From: an uncultured Eubacteriales bacterium
Lineage (GTDB): Bacteria > Bacillota > Clostridia > Oscillospirales > Acutalibacteraceae
Assembly (NCBI GenBank): GCA_900540235.1
Contig: UQEY01000022.1
Coordinates: forward strand, 1 to 32,552
Length of the DNA: 32,552 bases
Direction: 5' to 3'
In this document: positions 1 to 6,823 of the stretch, piece after piece
Position numbering within the stretch: the first letter of the stretch is position 1
How the letters are laid out: every line of letters begins with the position of its first letter
The notes under the pieces: generated by a model
The model's input: only the letters and a program-made list of their open reading frames with translations
What the model was told of the DNA's origin: nothing
Databases searched by the model: none
Program-made: the position numbers and the translations under genes

Positions 1-10
1 CGAGGGAAGT

Positions 11-63
11 GGCGGCTTCGCCGTCGATAGGAGAGAAACCGATGTTAAGATAAATAATAATTT
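11..63 (+). repeat. Left copy of the window-terminal inverted repeat
   Basis: Positions 11-63 match the reverse complement of 32500-32552 at 50 of 53 positions, and the first 33 bases are identical. The repeat begins GGCGGCTTCGCCGTC, which contains a small palindrome (GGCG-CTT-CGCC type). It is non-coding. Because it lies at both ends of the window in opposite orientation, I infer a dispersed intergenic repeat at which assembly stopped. An invertible segment bounded by the repeats is a less likely alternative. Confidence 0.75.
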
Positions 64-68
64 TCCGC

Positions 69-123
69 TTGACAAGAAAAACAAAATATGATAACATAGC
101 ATTAGTTAGTTTATGCTAACTAA
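69..123 (+). promoter_or_regulatory. Promoter and DtxR-like operator of the iron-response operon
   Basis: A TTGACA -35 box (69-74) and a TAACAT -10 box (92-97) are 17 bp apart. Immediately downstream is a perfect inverted repeat TTAGTTAG-N6-CTAACTAA (102-109/116-123) that covers the expected transcription start. Its arms resemble the DtxR/IdeR iron-box core (TTAGGTTAG...CTAACCTAA). The operon's first gene encodes a DtxR-family regulator, so metal-dependent autorepression is the simple reading. The sequence shows the promoter and the repeat; the regulator match is inference. Confidence 0.7.
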
Positions 124-169
124 CACAAAGTATGCAGCGGCTTTAAGTCGTCTTTATTTTGAATCAAGA

Positions 170-185
170 GTTAGCTTCGTCTAAC
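170..185 (+). promoter_or_regulatory. Second, weaker operator-like repeat in the leader
   Basis: GTTAG-N6-CTAAC (170-174/181-185) repeats the inner arms and the 6-bp spacing of the operator at 102-123. It lies just before the AAGGAG ribosome binding site (192-197) of the regulator gene. It may be a second binding site for the same regulator, or a small leader hairpin acting on translation. Confidence 0.45.
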
Positions 186-205
186 CGCATTAAGGAGTAA
201 ACGCA

Positions 206-601
206 ATGGTAGTAAGTGAATCAGTTGAAGATTATTTGGAATCTATACTCGTTTTGGAGGAAAAAAACGGATATGTAAGAAGCGTTGACATTGCAAATCA
301 CCTTGAGCTTTCAAAAGCGAGTGTATCAATCGCAATGAAAAACCTCAGACAAAACAAATATATCACAATTTCCGACAATCACGAAATAAAACTTACCGAA
401 ACGGGCTTGGAAATTGCTCAAACGGTTTATGAAAAGCATTTGATGTTTTCTGAATTTTTCCGCAAACTCGGTGTACCGAAAGATGTTGCAACGAGAGATG
501 CGTGCAAAATCGAACATGTTGTTTCAAAAACCACATTTGATGCGATAAAAAGTTTTGTTTCAAAGCACAGTGATGAATTAGAGCCGAATGGGAATAACTA
601 A
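206..601 (+). CDS. DtxR/MntR-family metal-dependent transcriptional regulator
   Basis: This is a 131-aa cytoplasmic repressor of the DtxR/MntR family. Residues 1-65 form the winged helix-turn-helix, with the D9/E12 pair typical of the family start and the recognition region around LSKASVS. The dimerisation and metal-binding part follows, with H78 and the cluster C100-x2-E103-H104. A Cys at that position is the DtxR/IdeR pattern (C102, E105, H106 in DtxR), whereas MntR has Glu, so iron rather than manganese sensing is inferred. The protein ends after the dimer domain and lacks the C-terminal SH3-like domain, as in many short clostridial members. The start is supported by AAGGAG 8 nt upstream. 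It is the first gene of an operon with a DUF3793 gene (5-nt gap) and flavodoxin, behind an operator-like repeat. Confidence 0.88.
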   Translation: MVVSESVEDYLESILVLEEKNGYVRSVDIANHLELSKASVSIAMKNLRQNKYITISDNHEIKLTETGLEIAQTVYEKHLMFSEFFRKLGVPKDVATRDACKIEHVVSKTTFDAIKSFVSKHSDELEPNGNN

Positions 602-606
602 ACAAT

Positions 607-1158
607 ATGATAGAAGAATACTTAATAGGTCATTGTTCGCCGACTTTGGCTTCAATCAAAACGGCTAATTTAATAAACATACCGTGTGATAACATTATTG
701 AGCTTGAAAGTTCAATCTCCGCCCTAAACTCGATGTTCAAAAACAAAGGGTTGGAGCTTTTAATCTTGAAAAAATGTAAAAAAACGGTTCTTGTTTACGC
801 TTACAGAAAGGCTAAACTTCAAAATGATTTAAACAAAGAAAATGTTTTTGCCTTTTTGAAGCAATTCGGCTATAAAAGCGTTGACGCAGACTACTGCATT
901 AAAAGGCTTAAATCACGCCTTAAAGAGAGCGAACAGTTTCCCCACGAAATAGGTATTTTTCTCGGTTATCCGCTCGGTGATGTTGTCGGCTTTATTGAAA
1001 ATGCGGGCAAAAACAGCATTTGCAGCGGTTGCTGGAAAGTGTATTGCAACGAATGTGAAGCAGTAAAAACATTTGCAAAATATGACAAATGCAAAAAAAT
1101 CTATCAAAAATTGTGGCTTGAGGGGCGCAGTATATCAAAACTCACAGTTGCTGCGTAA
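607..1158 (+). CDS. DUF3793 family protein
   Basis: This 183-aa protein of unknown function matches the DUF3793 family. The recognisable block is FPHEIGIFLGYPLGDVVGF near residues 112-130, followed by a Cys-rich stretch (C-x2-C, then C-x2-C around residues 138-149) that could hold a metal or participate in thiol chemistry. It has no signal peptide or membrane segment, so it is probably cytoplasmic. It begins 5 nt after the regulator stop without a strong ribosome binding site of its own, which suggests translational coupling. DUF3793 genes commonly sit beside flavodoxin and iron-transport genes in Clostridia, and the same context here suggests a role in iron limitation or flavodoxin function. 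The biochemical role is not known. Confidence 0.8.
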   Translation: MIEEYLIGHCSPTLASIKTANLINIPCDNIIELESSISALNSMFKNKGLELLILKKCKKTVLVYAYRKAKLQNDLNKENVFAFLKQFGYKSVDADYCIKRLKSRLKESEQFPHEIGIFLGYPLGDVVGFIENAGKNSICSGCWKVYCNECEAVKTFAKYDKCKKIYQKLWLEGRSISKLTVAA

Positions 1159-1187
1159 CAAAAATATTCATTTGAAAGGAAAAAACA

Positions 1188-1613
1188 ATGGCAAAATCAG
1201 CAATAGTATATTGGAGCGGCACAGGAAATACAGCCGCTATGGCAGACAAAATTTTTGACTCGGCAAAAGAAAGCGGAGCAGATGCCGAGCTTTTCACCGC
1301 AAGTGAATTTGGCGCAGACAAAGTTGACGAATTCGACTTTATCGCATTCGGCTGCCCGTCAATGGGTTGCGAACAACTTGAAGATATGGAATTTGAGCCT
1401 ATGTTTGAACAGTGCAAACCGAAACTCAAAGGCAAAAATATTGCCCTTTTCGGCTCTTACGGCTGGGGCGGCGGCGAATGGATGAATACTTGGGAGGATG
1501 ACTGCAAAAACTTCGGCGCAAACCTCGCTTTTGACAGTATCATCTGCAACGACGCACCCGACGACGAAGCACTTGCAAAGTGCGAAGAACTCGGCAAAAC
1601 AATGGCAAAATAA
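1188..1613 (+). CDS. Flavodoxin
   Basis: A 141-aa short-chain flavodoxin, an FMN electron carrier that commonly replaces ferredoxin when iron is scarce. The phosphate-binding loop is WSGTGNTAAMA near residues 9-19 (the family T/S-x-T-G-x-T pattern). The FMN-contacting loops are CPSMGCEQLED near residues 57-67 and SYGWGGGEWM near residues 90-99. Length is normal for a short-chain flavodoxin. A GAAAGGA ribosome binding site precedes the ATG. As last gene of the operon led by the DtxR-type regulator, it is likely derepressed under iron starvation, which fits the usual ferredoxin-to-flavodoxin switch. No redox partner is encoded nearby. Confidence 0.92.
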   Translation: MAKSAIVYWSGTGNTAAMADKIFDSAKESGADAELFTASEFGADKVDEFDFIAFGCPSMGCEQLEDMEFEPMFEQCKPKLKGKNIALFGSYGWGGGEWMNTWEDDCKNFGANLAFDSIICNDAPDDEALAKCEELGKTMAK

Positions 1614-1697
1614 ATTATAGTTTATAGCCTTCCCCTTGAGGGGAAGGCTATAATTATAATGTGGCGTAGCCGTCAACCTATTATAATCTATAACCTA
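1610..1697. repeat. Palindromic intergenic repeat after the flavodoxin gene
   Basis: The core is a 14-bp-arm hairpin (1623-1636/1639-1652) with arms reading TATAGCCTTCCCCT. It is followed by GTGGCGTAGCCGTC, reminiscent of the GTGGCGGCTTCGCCGTC at the left window end. The 16-mer at 1610-1625 recurs exactly at 32498-32513 beside the right terminal repeat. I infer a short dispersed repeat family. It may also terminate the flavodoxin operon, although there is no proper T tract after the stem. Its right edge contains the stop of the fucosidase remnant. Confidence 0.55.
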
Positions 1698-2045
1698 TAC
1701 CCACCGGTTTTACACACTTCAATTTTGTCAATATATGTTTCTTTGCGTGATTTAATTATTTTAAGAGTTAAACTGTCGCAAATAATCTGTTGTTTCAGTC
1801 TGCCAAAGGCAAAAGCCGTCGTGGTGCTTGCAGGTCAAAACAACGCCTTTCATTCCTGCGCTTTTAATCGCTTTGCACCACTCGTCAGTGTTTTGGTCTT
1901 TCGGGTTAAATACAGACGCACTGCCCTTGCCCCACTCACGACCCGTAAAAGTATTCGGTCCGTAATGGATAAAAGCATAAAACGGCATTTGCTGAATTTT
2001 AAGTTGGCGCTCATTCGCAACTATTGAAGTATAAAGGTCGAGCCT
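1688..2045 (-). pseudogene. Remnant of a GH29 alpha-L-fucosidase
   Basis: Reading leftward from about 2045, the frame encodes NERQLKIQQMPFYAFIHYG and then a run ending KHHDGFCLW and TTDY. This is the conserved N-terminal part of GH29 alpha-L-fucosidases (about 85 of 400-500 residues), ending in the hallmark KHHDGFCLWP-type motif. The frame then runs into a stop at 1761. A different frame of the same strand (about 1780 to 1688) reads LTLKIIKSRKETYIDKIEV, which could be the natural C-terminal tail. That would mean an internal deletion joined the two ends out of frame. No good start codon with a ribosome binding site is left. The catalytic Asp region is missing, so it cannot be active. The GH29 assignment is firm; the C-tail reading is tentative. 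Confidence 0.8.
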
Positions 2046-2808
2046 TTAAAATTCTTGTTGACAACACTTATCTTCATTTAAATGAAGAAGAAGAATTAAA
2101 AATGTATCCGTTAACAACCGTTGCTTTCATACGCATAACAACCGGCAGTTGTAAAATCTATACAAAATGCGGCGAATTTGAGCTTTTTGAAAACGATTAC
2201 ATTTTTTTAAACTTCCACGACATTATAAAATATAAATCTACCTCGCAAATTCTCGGCTACCGCTGGTGCAATTTCACTTTTGCCGGCAGTTGCGATTTCG
2301 TTTTAAACAAAATTTATTCTTTAAAATCAAAAGAGGAAGAAGAACGGTATTTTTCAAAAATGCTTGCGGTGGGTCAAAGCGGATATAATCAAGATTATGT
2401 TGTTTATTTTTTCTTGCCTATTACTATACCGTTTGCAAAAGGGAAAATATTGAAAAAATTATTAATTTTAATGAGGCACACAACAAGCAAATTGACGATA
2501 TCTGCTCGTTTATCACTCAAAAAATTTTTTCAAAAATAACGGTCGATACCGTGTCGGCATTTTTTAACATTTCCACACGCAGGCTCCATCAAATTTTTTC
2601 AAAAGAGCTTGGCATTTCGCCAAAACAATATATAATCAAAAAGAAAATGGAGGAGGGGTATCGGCTTCTTGTTCAAACATCTATGCCGATAAATAAAATT
2701 TCCGAGCTTCTTTGTTTCAGCTCCCCATACCATTTTACAAACGAGTTTAAATCAATCTTTAACCAAACTCCGACACAGGTCAGGAATATGGAAAAAGCAA
2801 ACAGTTAA
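2024..2808 (+). pseudogene. AraC-family regulator, broken by a frameshift
   Basis: Two adjacent frames together encode one AraC/XylS regulator of about 260 aa. The first frame (TTG at 2024, or ATG at 2102) gives the N-terminal cupin-like sensing domain. The second gives the C-terminal double helix-turn-helix, with VSAFFNISTRRLHQIF as first recognition segment and LLCFSSPYHFTNEFK as second. Frame 1 is open before 2551 and reads sensibly from about 2410 (YYYTVCKREN), so loss of one T in the T6 run at 2407-2412 is the likely break. It lies head to head with the GH29 remnant with almost no intergenic space, so it was probably the fucosidase regulator and part of the promoter region has also been lost. 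A sequencing error in the homopolymer is possible. Confidence 0.75.
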
Positions 2809-2860
2809 ACAGGCAAACGCAGTTTACTGGCGCACCGGTCTAAAAACAAAAAAATTTCAC

Positions 2861-2889
2861 TTTACTTTTTAATTTATATATGGTATAAT
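2861..2889 (+). promoter_or_regulatory. Promoter of rpsO
   Basis: TTTACT (2861-2866) and an extended -10, TGGTATAAT with TATAAT at 2884-2889, have a 17-bp spacer. Transcription would begin near 2896, leaving a leader of about 100 nt before rpsO. Confidence 0.65.
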
Positions 2890-2910
2890 TACTACGCTTT
2901 AAACGAATTA

Positions 2911-2999
2911 CTCGGTTTCGGGGTTTGACTGCGAATGCAGTGTTCACCTGCCCGCTACTGTGTTTTTCGTAAAGTAATATTTTAAATGAGGTGAAAATT
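2911..2999 (+). promoter_or_regulatory. Structured rpsO leader, putative S15 autoregulatory element
   Basis: The leader contains a hairpin ACTGC-GAAT-GCAGT (2928-2941) enclosed by CGGG (2919-2922) pairing with CCCG (2951-2954). It is followed by a ribosome binding site GAGGTG (2988-2993). Many bacteria regulate rpsO by S15 binding to its own leader, using structures that mimic the 16S rRNA junction. The sequence shows the pairing; S15 control is inferred from the position. Confidence 0.45.
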
Positions 3000-3275
3000 A
3001 TGACACAGGCTGAAAAGCAAGCAATCATCAAAGAGTATGCTACACACGAAGGTGACACAGGTTCACCTGAAGTTCAGGTTGCAGTTCTTACAACAAGAAT
3101 CAACGAGCTTACAGAGCATCTTAAAGTTCACAAGAAGGACCACCACTCAAGAAGAGGTCTTTTAAAGATGGTAGGTCACAGAAGAAACCTTCTTGTATAC
3201 CTTTACAATAAGGATATCGAAAGATACCGTGCTCTTATCAAAAAGCTTGGCATCCGTGATACTCTCGACAAGTAA
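3000..3275 (+). CDS. rpsO: 30S ribosomal protein S15
   Basis: This is ribosomal protein S15 (91 aa), a primary 16S rRNA binder that organises the platform of the small subunit. Recognisable segments are THEGDTGSPEVQVAVLT (residues 15-31), the HKKDHHSRRGLL loop (residues 43-54) and the C-terminal RYRALIKKLGIR. I chose ATG at 3000 over the in-frame GTG at 2991 because that GTG is part of the GAGGTG ribosome binding site and S15 homologues start with MTQAEK-like sequence. It is followed by pnp, the order found in most bacteria. A promoter and a structured leader lie upstream and a terminator-like hairpin downstream. Confidence 0.97.
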   Translation: MTQAEKQAIIKEYATHEGDTGSPEVQVAVLTTRINELTEHLKVHKKDHHSRRGLLKMVGHRRNLLVYLYNKDIERYRALIKKLGIRDTLDK

Positions 3276-3286
3276 TTTGTCACTTA

Positions 3287-3324
3287 GGCAAGCAATGGGA
3301 TACCACTGCTTGCCTTGTTTACTT
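3287..3324 (+). terminator. Terminator-like hairpin after rpsO
   Basis: GGCAAGCA pairs with TGCTTGCC (3287-3294/3307-3314), and TGG/CCA inside extends the stem across one mismatch with a GATA loop. A T-rich tail (TTGTTTACTTTTAT) follows. It probably gives partial termination between rpsO and pnp. It is also a possible processing site. Confidence 0.65.
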
Positions 3325-3333
3325 TTATAATTT

Positions 3334-3414
3334 AGGAGGCTGCTGAAATAGTAGTAAGCCGAGTACACAAAATATTGTGTGTTGGGGTTATTACTATTAC
3401 TACTGCACCTCCTT
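3334..3414 (+). promoter_or_regulatory. Long imperfect hairpin in the pnp leader
   Basis: AGGAGG (3334-3339) can pair with CCTCCT (3408-3413), and GTAGTAA-like sequence on the left arm pairs with TTACTATTACTACT on the right. The apex holds ACACAA-AATA-TTGTGT (3365-3380). This makes an ~80-nt bulged stem-loop lying 40 nt before pnp. In E. coli a long double-stranded pnp leader is cut by RNase III and controlled by PNPase itself. A comparable arrangement here is inference. It could instead be a mobile palindromic repeat. Confidence 0.55.
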
Positions 3415-3453
3415 GATTAAATAAATTAATTGAGAAAGAAATGAGGTAAAAAA

Positions 3454-5649
3454 ATGTTTTTCAAGAATTTTAAAGTTTGGGAAACCGAGCTTGCAGACAG
3501 AAAGCTTACACTTGAAACCGGCAAAATGGCAGGTCTTGCAAACGCTTCAATTATGGCTCGCTACGGCGAAACAGAAGTTCTTTGTACAGTAACCGCATCT
3601 GCTAAGCCGAGAGAGGGCGTTGACTTCTTCCCGCTTTCAGTTGACTATGAAGAAAAGATGTATGCTGTAGGTAAGATTCCGGGTTCATTCCTCCGCCGTG
3701 AAGGCAGAGCAGGCGAAAAGGCTATACTCACTTCTCGTTGCATTGACCGTCCTATCCGTCCGCTTTTCCCAAAAGATTTAAGAAACGACTGTTCGGTAGT
3801 GGCAACAGTTATGTCTGTTGACCCTGACTGTTCACCTGAAATTACTGCAGCTATCGGTGTTTCTGCTGCAATCGCTATTTCCGATGTTCCTTGGGACGGC
3901 CCTATTTCTTCTGTTAATGTAGGTATTGTTGACGGTGAAATCGTTATCAACCCTACCCTTGAGCAGAGAGCTAAGACTGACCTTAACCTTACTGTTGCTT
4001 CAACTGCCGACCTTATCGCTATGATTGAAGCAGGCGGTAATGAAATTGATGATGACACAATGTTCAATGCTATTATGGCAGGTCACGAAGAAAACAAGAA
4101 GATTGTCAAGTTCATTCAAGGCATTGTTGACGAAGTCGGCAAACCTAAGTTTGAATATGAATCATCTGACCCTGACCCTGAAATCATGAAAGAAATTGAA
4201 GATTTCTGCATTGAAGATGTTAAAAAGGCGCTTGACACAGATGACAAGCTCGTTCGTGACGAAGCACTTCTTCCTATTTATAATGCAGTTCACGAGAAGT
4301 TTGACGAAAAGTTTGAGGGCAACGAGGGCAAAATTGAAGAAATTATGTATCTCGTTCAAAAGCATGTTGTTCGTGCTTGGCTTAAAGATGAGCACAAGAG
4401 AGTTGACGGCAGAGGCATTGATGAAATTCGTCCTCTTAACGCTGAAGTTGACCTTCTTGCAAGAGCTCACGGCTCAGGTCTTTTCACAAGAGGTCAAACT
4501 CAGGTACTTTCAGTAACTACTCTCGGTCCTATGTCGGATGTTCAGCTTCTTGACGGTCTTGACGAGCAGACAGAAAAGAGATATATCCACCACTACAACT
4601 TCCCGTCATATTCAGTTGGCGAAACAAAGCCGTCAAGAGGACCTGGCAGAAGAGAAATCGGTCACGGTGCTCTTGCAGAAAAGGCGCTTCTTCCTGTTAT
4701 CCCATCAGTTGACGAGTTCCCGTATGCTATCAGAGTTGTGTCTGAAGTTCTTTCTTCAAACGGTTCAACTTCTCAGGGTTCAATCTGCGGTTCTACTCTT
4801 TCACTTATGGCTGCAGGCGTTCCTATCAAGGCTCCTGTTGCAGGTATCAGCTGCGGTCTTATCACAGGTGACGAGGGCGTATACGGCGACTTTATGACTA
4901 TGGTTGATATCCAAGGTCTTGAAGACTTCTACGGCGATATGGACTTTAAGGTTGCAGGTACTAAGAACGGTATCACAGCTATTCAGATGGACCTTAAAGT
5001 ACACGGTCTTACTCCTGAAATTATTAAGGAAGCTTTTGCTAAAACTCACAAGGCAAGAAATTATATCCTTGATGAAATTATGCTTCCTTGCATCAGCGAA
5101 CCAAGAAAAGAACTTTCAAAGTACGCTCCAAAGATGTACACTCTTTCTATCAACCCTGACAAGATTGGCGATGTTATCGGCAAGGGCGGCAAGGTAATTC
5201 AGGAAATTCAGGCAGAATACGATGTTAAGATTAACATTGAAGAAGACGGCAGAGTATTCATCAGCGGTGTTGACGCAGAAAAGTGCCAGGGCGCTGTTGA
5301 AATCGTTAAGCTTATTGCTACCGACCCTGAGGTTGGTTCGTTCTACAACGGTGTTGTAACAAGAATTATGAACTTCGGCGCATTTGTTGAAATTGCTCCG
5401 GGCAAAGAGGGTCTTGTTCACATTTCCCGCCTTGATGTTAAGAGAACGGAAAAGGTTGAAGATGTTGTTAATGTCGGCGATTCGGTAATCGTTAAGTGCA
5501 TTGAAATTGACGACCAGGGCAGAATTAATCTTTCAAGGAGAGATGCGTTAATCGAGCTTGAGGGTATGACACCTGAAAATGACATTGACGAAGCTCCGAG
5601 AAAGCCACGCCGTGACAACTACCACAGAAGAGATAACAACAAGAGATAA
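3454..5649 (+). CDS. pnp: Polynucleotide phosphorylase (polyribonucleotide nucleotidyltransferase)
   Basis: This is full-length PNPase (731 aa; the family is about 700-740). It degrades RNA 3'-to-5' by phosphorolysis as a trimer, often with the RNA degradation machinery. The order is first RNase PH-like domain (about 10-145, with the FFPLSVDYEEK and FLRREGRAGEKAILTSR segments), an all-alpha linker (240-320), a second, catalytic RNase PH domain (about 325-550, with FPSYSVGETKPSRGPGRRE and CGSTLSLMAAGVPI), a KH domain (about 560-625, GxxG loop as IGKGGK) and an S1 domain (about 628-695). The tail is basic and Arg/Asn-rich. The GAGGT ribosome binding site precedes ATG. It follows rpsO after a terminator and a long leader hairpin, and ends in a strong terminator. 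Confidence 0.98.
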   Translation: MFFKNFKVWETELADRKLTLETGKMAGLANASIMARYGETEVLCTVTASAKPREGVDFFPLSVDYEEKMYAVGKIPGSFLRREGRAGEKAILTSRCIDRPIRPLFPKDLRNDCSVVATVMSVDPDCSPEITAAIGVSAAIAISDVPWDGPISSVNVGIVDGEIVINPTLEQRAKTDLNLTVASTADLIAMIEAGGNEIDDDTMFNAIMAGHEENKKIVKFIQGIVDEVGKPKFEYESSDPDPEIMKEIEDFCIEDVKKALDTDDKLVRDEALLPIYNAVHEKFDEKFEGNEGKIEEIMYLVQKHVVRAWLKDEHKRVDGRGIDEIRPLNAEVDLLARAHGSGLFTRGQTQVLSVTTLGPMSDVQLLDGLDEQTEKRYIHHYNFPSYSVGETKPSRGPGRREIGHGALAEKALLPVIPSVDEFPYAIRVVSEVLSSNGSTSQGSICGSTLSLMAAGVPIKAPVAGISCGLITGDEGVYGDFMTMVDIQGLEDFYGDMDFKVAGTKNGITAIQMDLKVHGLTPEIIKEAFAKTHKARNYILDEIMLPCISEPRKELSKYAPKMYTLSINPDKIGDVIGKGGKVIQEIQAEYDVKINIEEDGRVFISGVDAEKCQGAVEIVKLIATDPEVGSFYNGVVTRIMNFGAFVEIAPGKEGLVHISRLDVKRTEKVEDVVNVGDSVIVKCIEIDDQGRINLSRRDALIELEGMTPENDIDEAPRKPRRDNYHRRDNNKR

Positions 5650-5668
5650 TCTTAATACAAATAATTAA

Positions 5669-5697
5669 GGGAGAGCAAATCAGCTCTCCCTTTTTAT
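5669..5697 (+). terminator. Rho-independent terminator of pnp
   Basis: A perfect 8-bp stem GGGAGAGC/GCTCTCCC (5669-5676/5683-5690) with loop AAATCA is followed by TTTTTATT. It ends the rpsO-pnp unit before the convergent PAP2 gene. Confidence 0.92.
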
Positions 5698-5742
5698 TAT
5701 AAAAATTATAATTTGTCTGGCTAACAGTGTTAGCCCCTAAAC

Positions 5743-6642
5743 TTACTTCTGTTCACCGCTTAATTGTTTCCAGTGAATTTTGCAATAATTCTTTCCGTCA
5801 ATCGGCGGATAATCTTTATCATCAACTCTTGCTTCGTTGTAGCAATCGTATTCTTCATTATAAGCGCATCTTACTGCATCGCTTCCGCCCTCGGTAAGAC
5901 CCGGAATGAAAGAATAAAGGAAAACGCAAACAACTGCAAGAACGATAACGGCAGGACCGATTTTGCCGTTTGTCTTTTCATTGAGGTTTTTGAAAAGTTT
6001 ACCTGCGTCGATATTATCAAGCTTTGTTTTTTCAAAAATGAATTTAACAATAAACTTGGCAATAAAATAACCGAGCACGCCTGCAAAAATACCGACAATA
6101 AGACCGGCAAGCACATCTGTTGCGTAGTGAACCATAAGGTAAACACGGCTGCCCATTGTGCAAATCGCAATCAGCGGGAAAAGGTAAGCAATTTTCTTTT
6201 TGTCACTCTTGAAGCAGAGGAACATTGAAGTTGCAATTTCAAATGCGGCAGTGGTATGACCGGATGGGAAAGAATAATCGCTTTCGCTTAGAGCACCCGC
6301 ACCGATATACCAAGACCAATAATCGGCATTGCCCTGAAGAGTGTTGTACGGACGAACTCTCAAAGCCATAGGCTTAACTGCCAAGTTGGTAACAAGCGTA
6401 CCGATAACAATCGCAAAAATGAGTGAAAAGCCGTACTTTCTCGTCTTTTTAAAGAAACAGAGAACCACACCCACAAGGATGAGCGGAATTACAAACTTTT
6501 CGTCGCCGAAAGATGTAAAGAACTTTGCAACATATGTAAGAAAAGTACATTGCATTGAACCGAAGAAGTGGAACACCCACAAGTCAAAGGATGAAAAAAC
6601 TCTGTCAATATTTTCACCCAGCGTAAGCAAAATAGGAAACAT
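5743..6642 (-). CDS. PAP2-superfamily membrane phosphatase with a Cys-rich C-terminal extension
   Basis: This 299-aa integral membrane protein belongs to the PAP2/undecaprenyl-pyrophosphate phosphatase-like superfamily, which hydrolyses lipid (pyro)phosphates at the outer membrane face. All three catalytic motifs are present: K90-x6-R97-P98, the P-S-G-H motif at 126-129, and S165-R166-x5-H172-x3-D176. There are about six hydrophobic segments, the last near residues 228-250. After it comes an unusual ~50-residue tail with C259-x7-C267-x19-C287-x2-H290, including DGKNYCKIHW, which resembles a small zinc-binding module. The start has GGAGGG upstream and a good promoter. It stands alone, convergent to pnp. 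Substrate is unknown; undecaprenyl pyrophosphate or phosphatidic-acid-type lipids are likely. Confidence 0.88.
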   Translation of the reverse strand: MFPILLTLGENIDRVFSSFDLWVFHFFGSMQCTFLTYVAKFFTSFGDEKFVIPLILVGVVLCFFKKTRKYGFSLIFAIVIGTLVTNLAVKPMALRVRPYNTLQGNADYWSWYIGAGALSESDYSFPSGHTTAAFEIATSMFLCFKSDKKKIAYLFPLIAICTMGSRVYLMVHYATDVLAGLIVGIFAGVLGYFIAKFIVKFIFEKTKLDNIDAGKLFKNLNEKTNGKIGPAVIVLAVVCVFLYSFIPGLTEGGSDAVRCAYNEEYDCYNEARVDDKDYPPIDGKNYCKIHWKQLSGEQK

Positions 6643-6681
6643 TGCTTAAACCCTCCATATCATTTAATTAATTACTATAAT

Positions 6682-6710
6682 ATAGTACCAAATATAATTA
6701 AAAATTTCAA
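6682..6710 (-). promoter_or_regulatory. Promoter of the PAP2 gene
   Basis: On the minus strand TTGAAA (6705-6710) and TACTAT (6682-6687) are separated by 17 bp. This leads into a ~35-nt leader with GGAGGG before the start at 6642. Confidence 0.6.
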
Positions 6711-6750
6711 TACAAATGTTTAAACTGCTGTTAAACTAATGTTTATGCCT

Positions 6751-6756
6751 TATACT
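6751..6756 (+). promoter_or_regulatory. Possible -10 box for the J-domain gene pair
   Basis: TATACT lies about 68 bp before the start at 6824. The -35 candidate CTGTTA (6728-6733, 17-bp spacing) is weak. This is the best promoter candidate in the divergent intergenic region. Confidence 0.35.
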
Positions 6757-6823
6757 TTATTTGTTAATAACGGCTTAAAAATTTGATGTTAACATTTGAT
6801 AAAATAACATCAGAGGAACGAAA

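Noticed and set aside
2991..3275. Longer S15 reading from GTG at 2991
   Set aside because: That GTG is part of the ribosome binding site for ATG 3000, and S15 homologues begin at the latter.
4162..5421. Several open frames inside pnp on both strands
   Set aside because: They are explained by codon bias of the pnp gene, lack ribosome binding sites and resemble no family.
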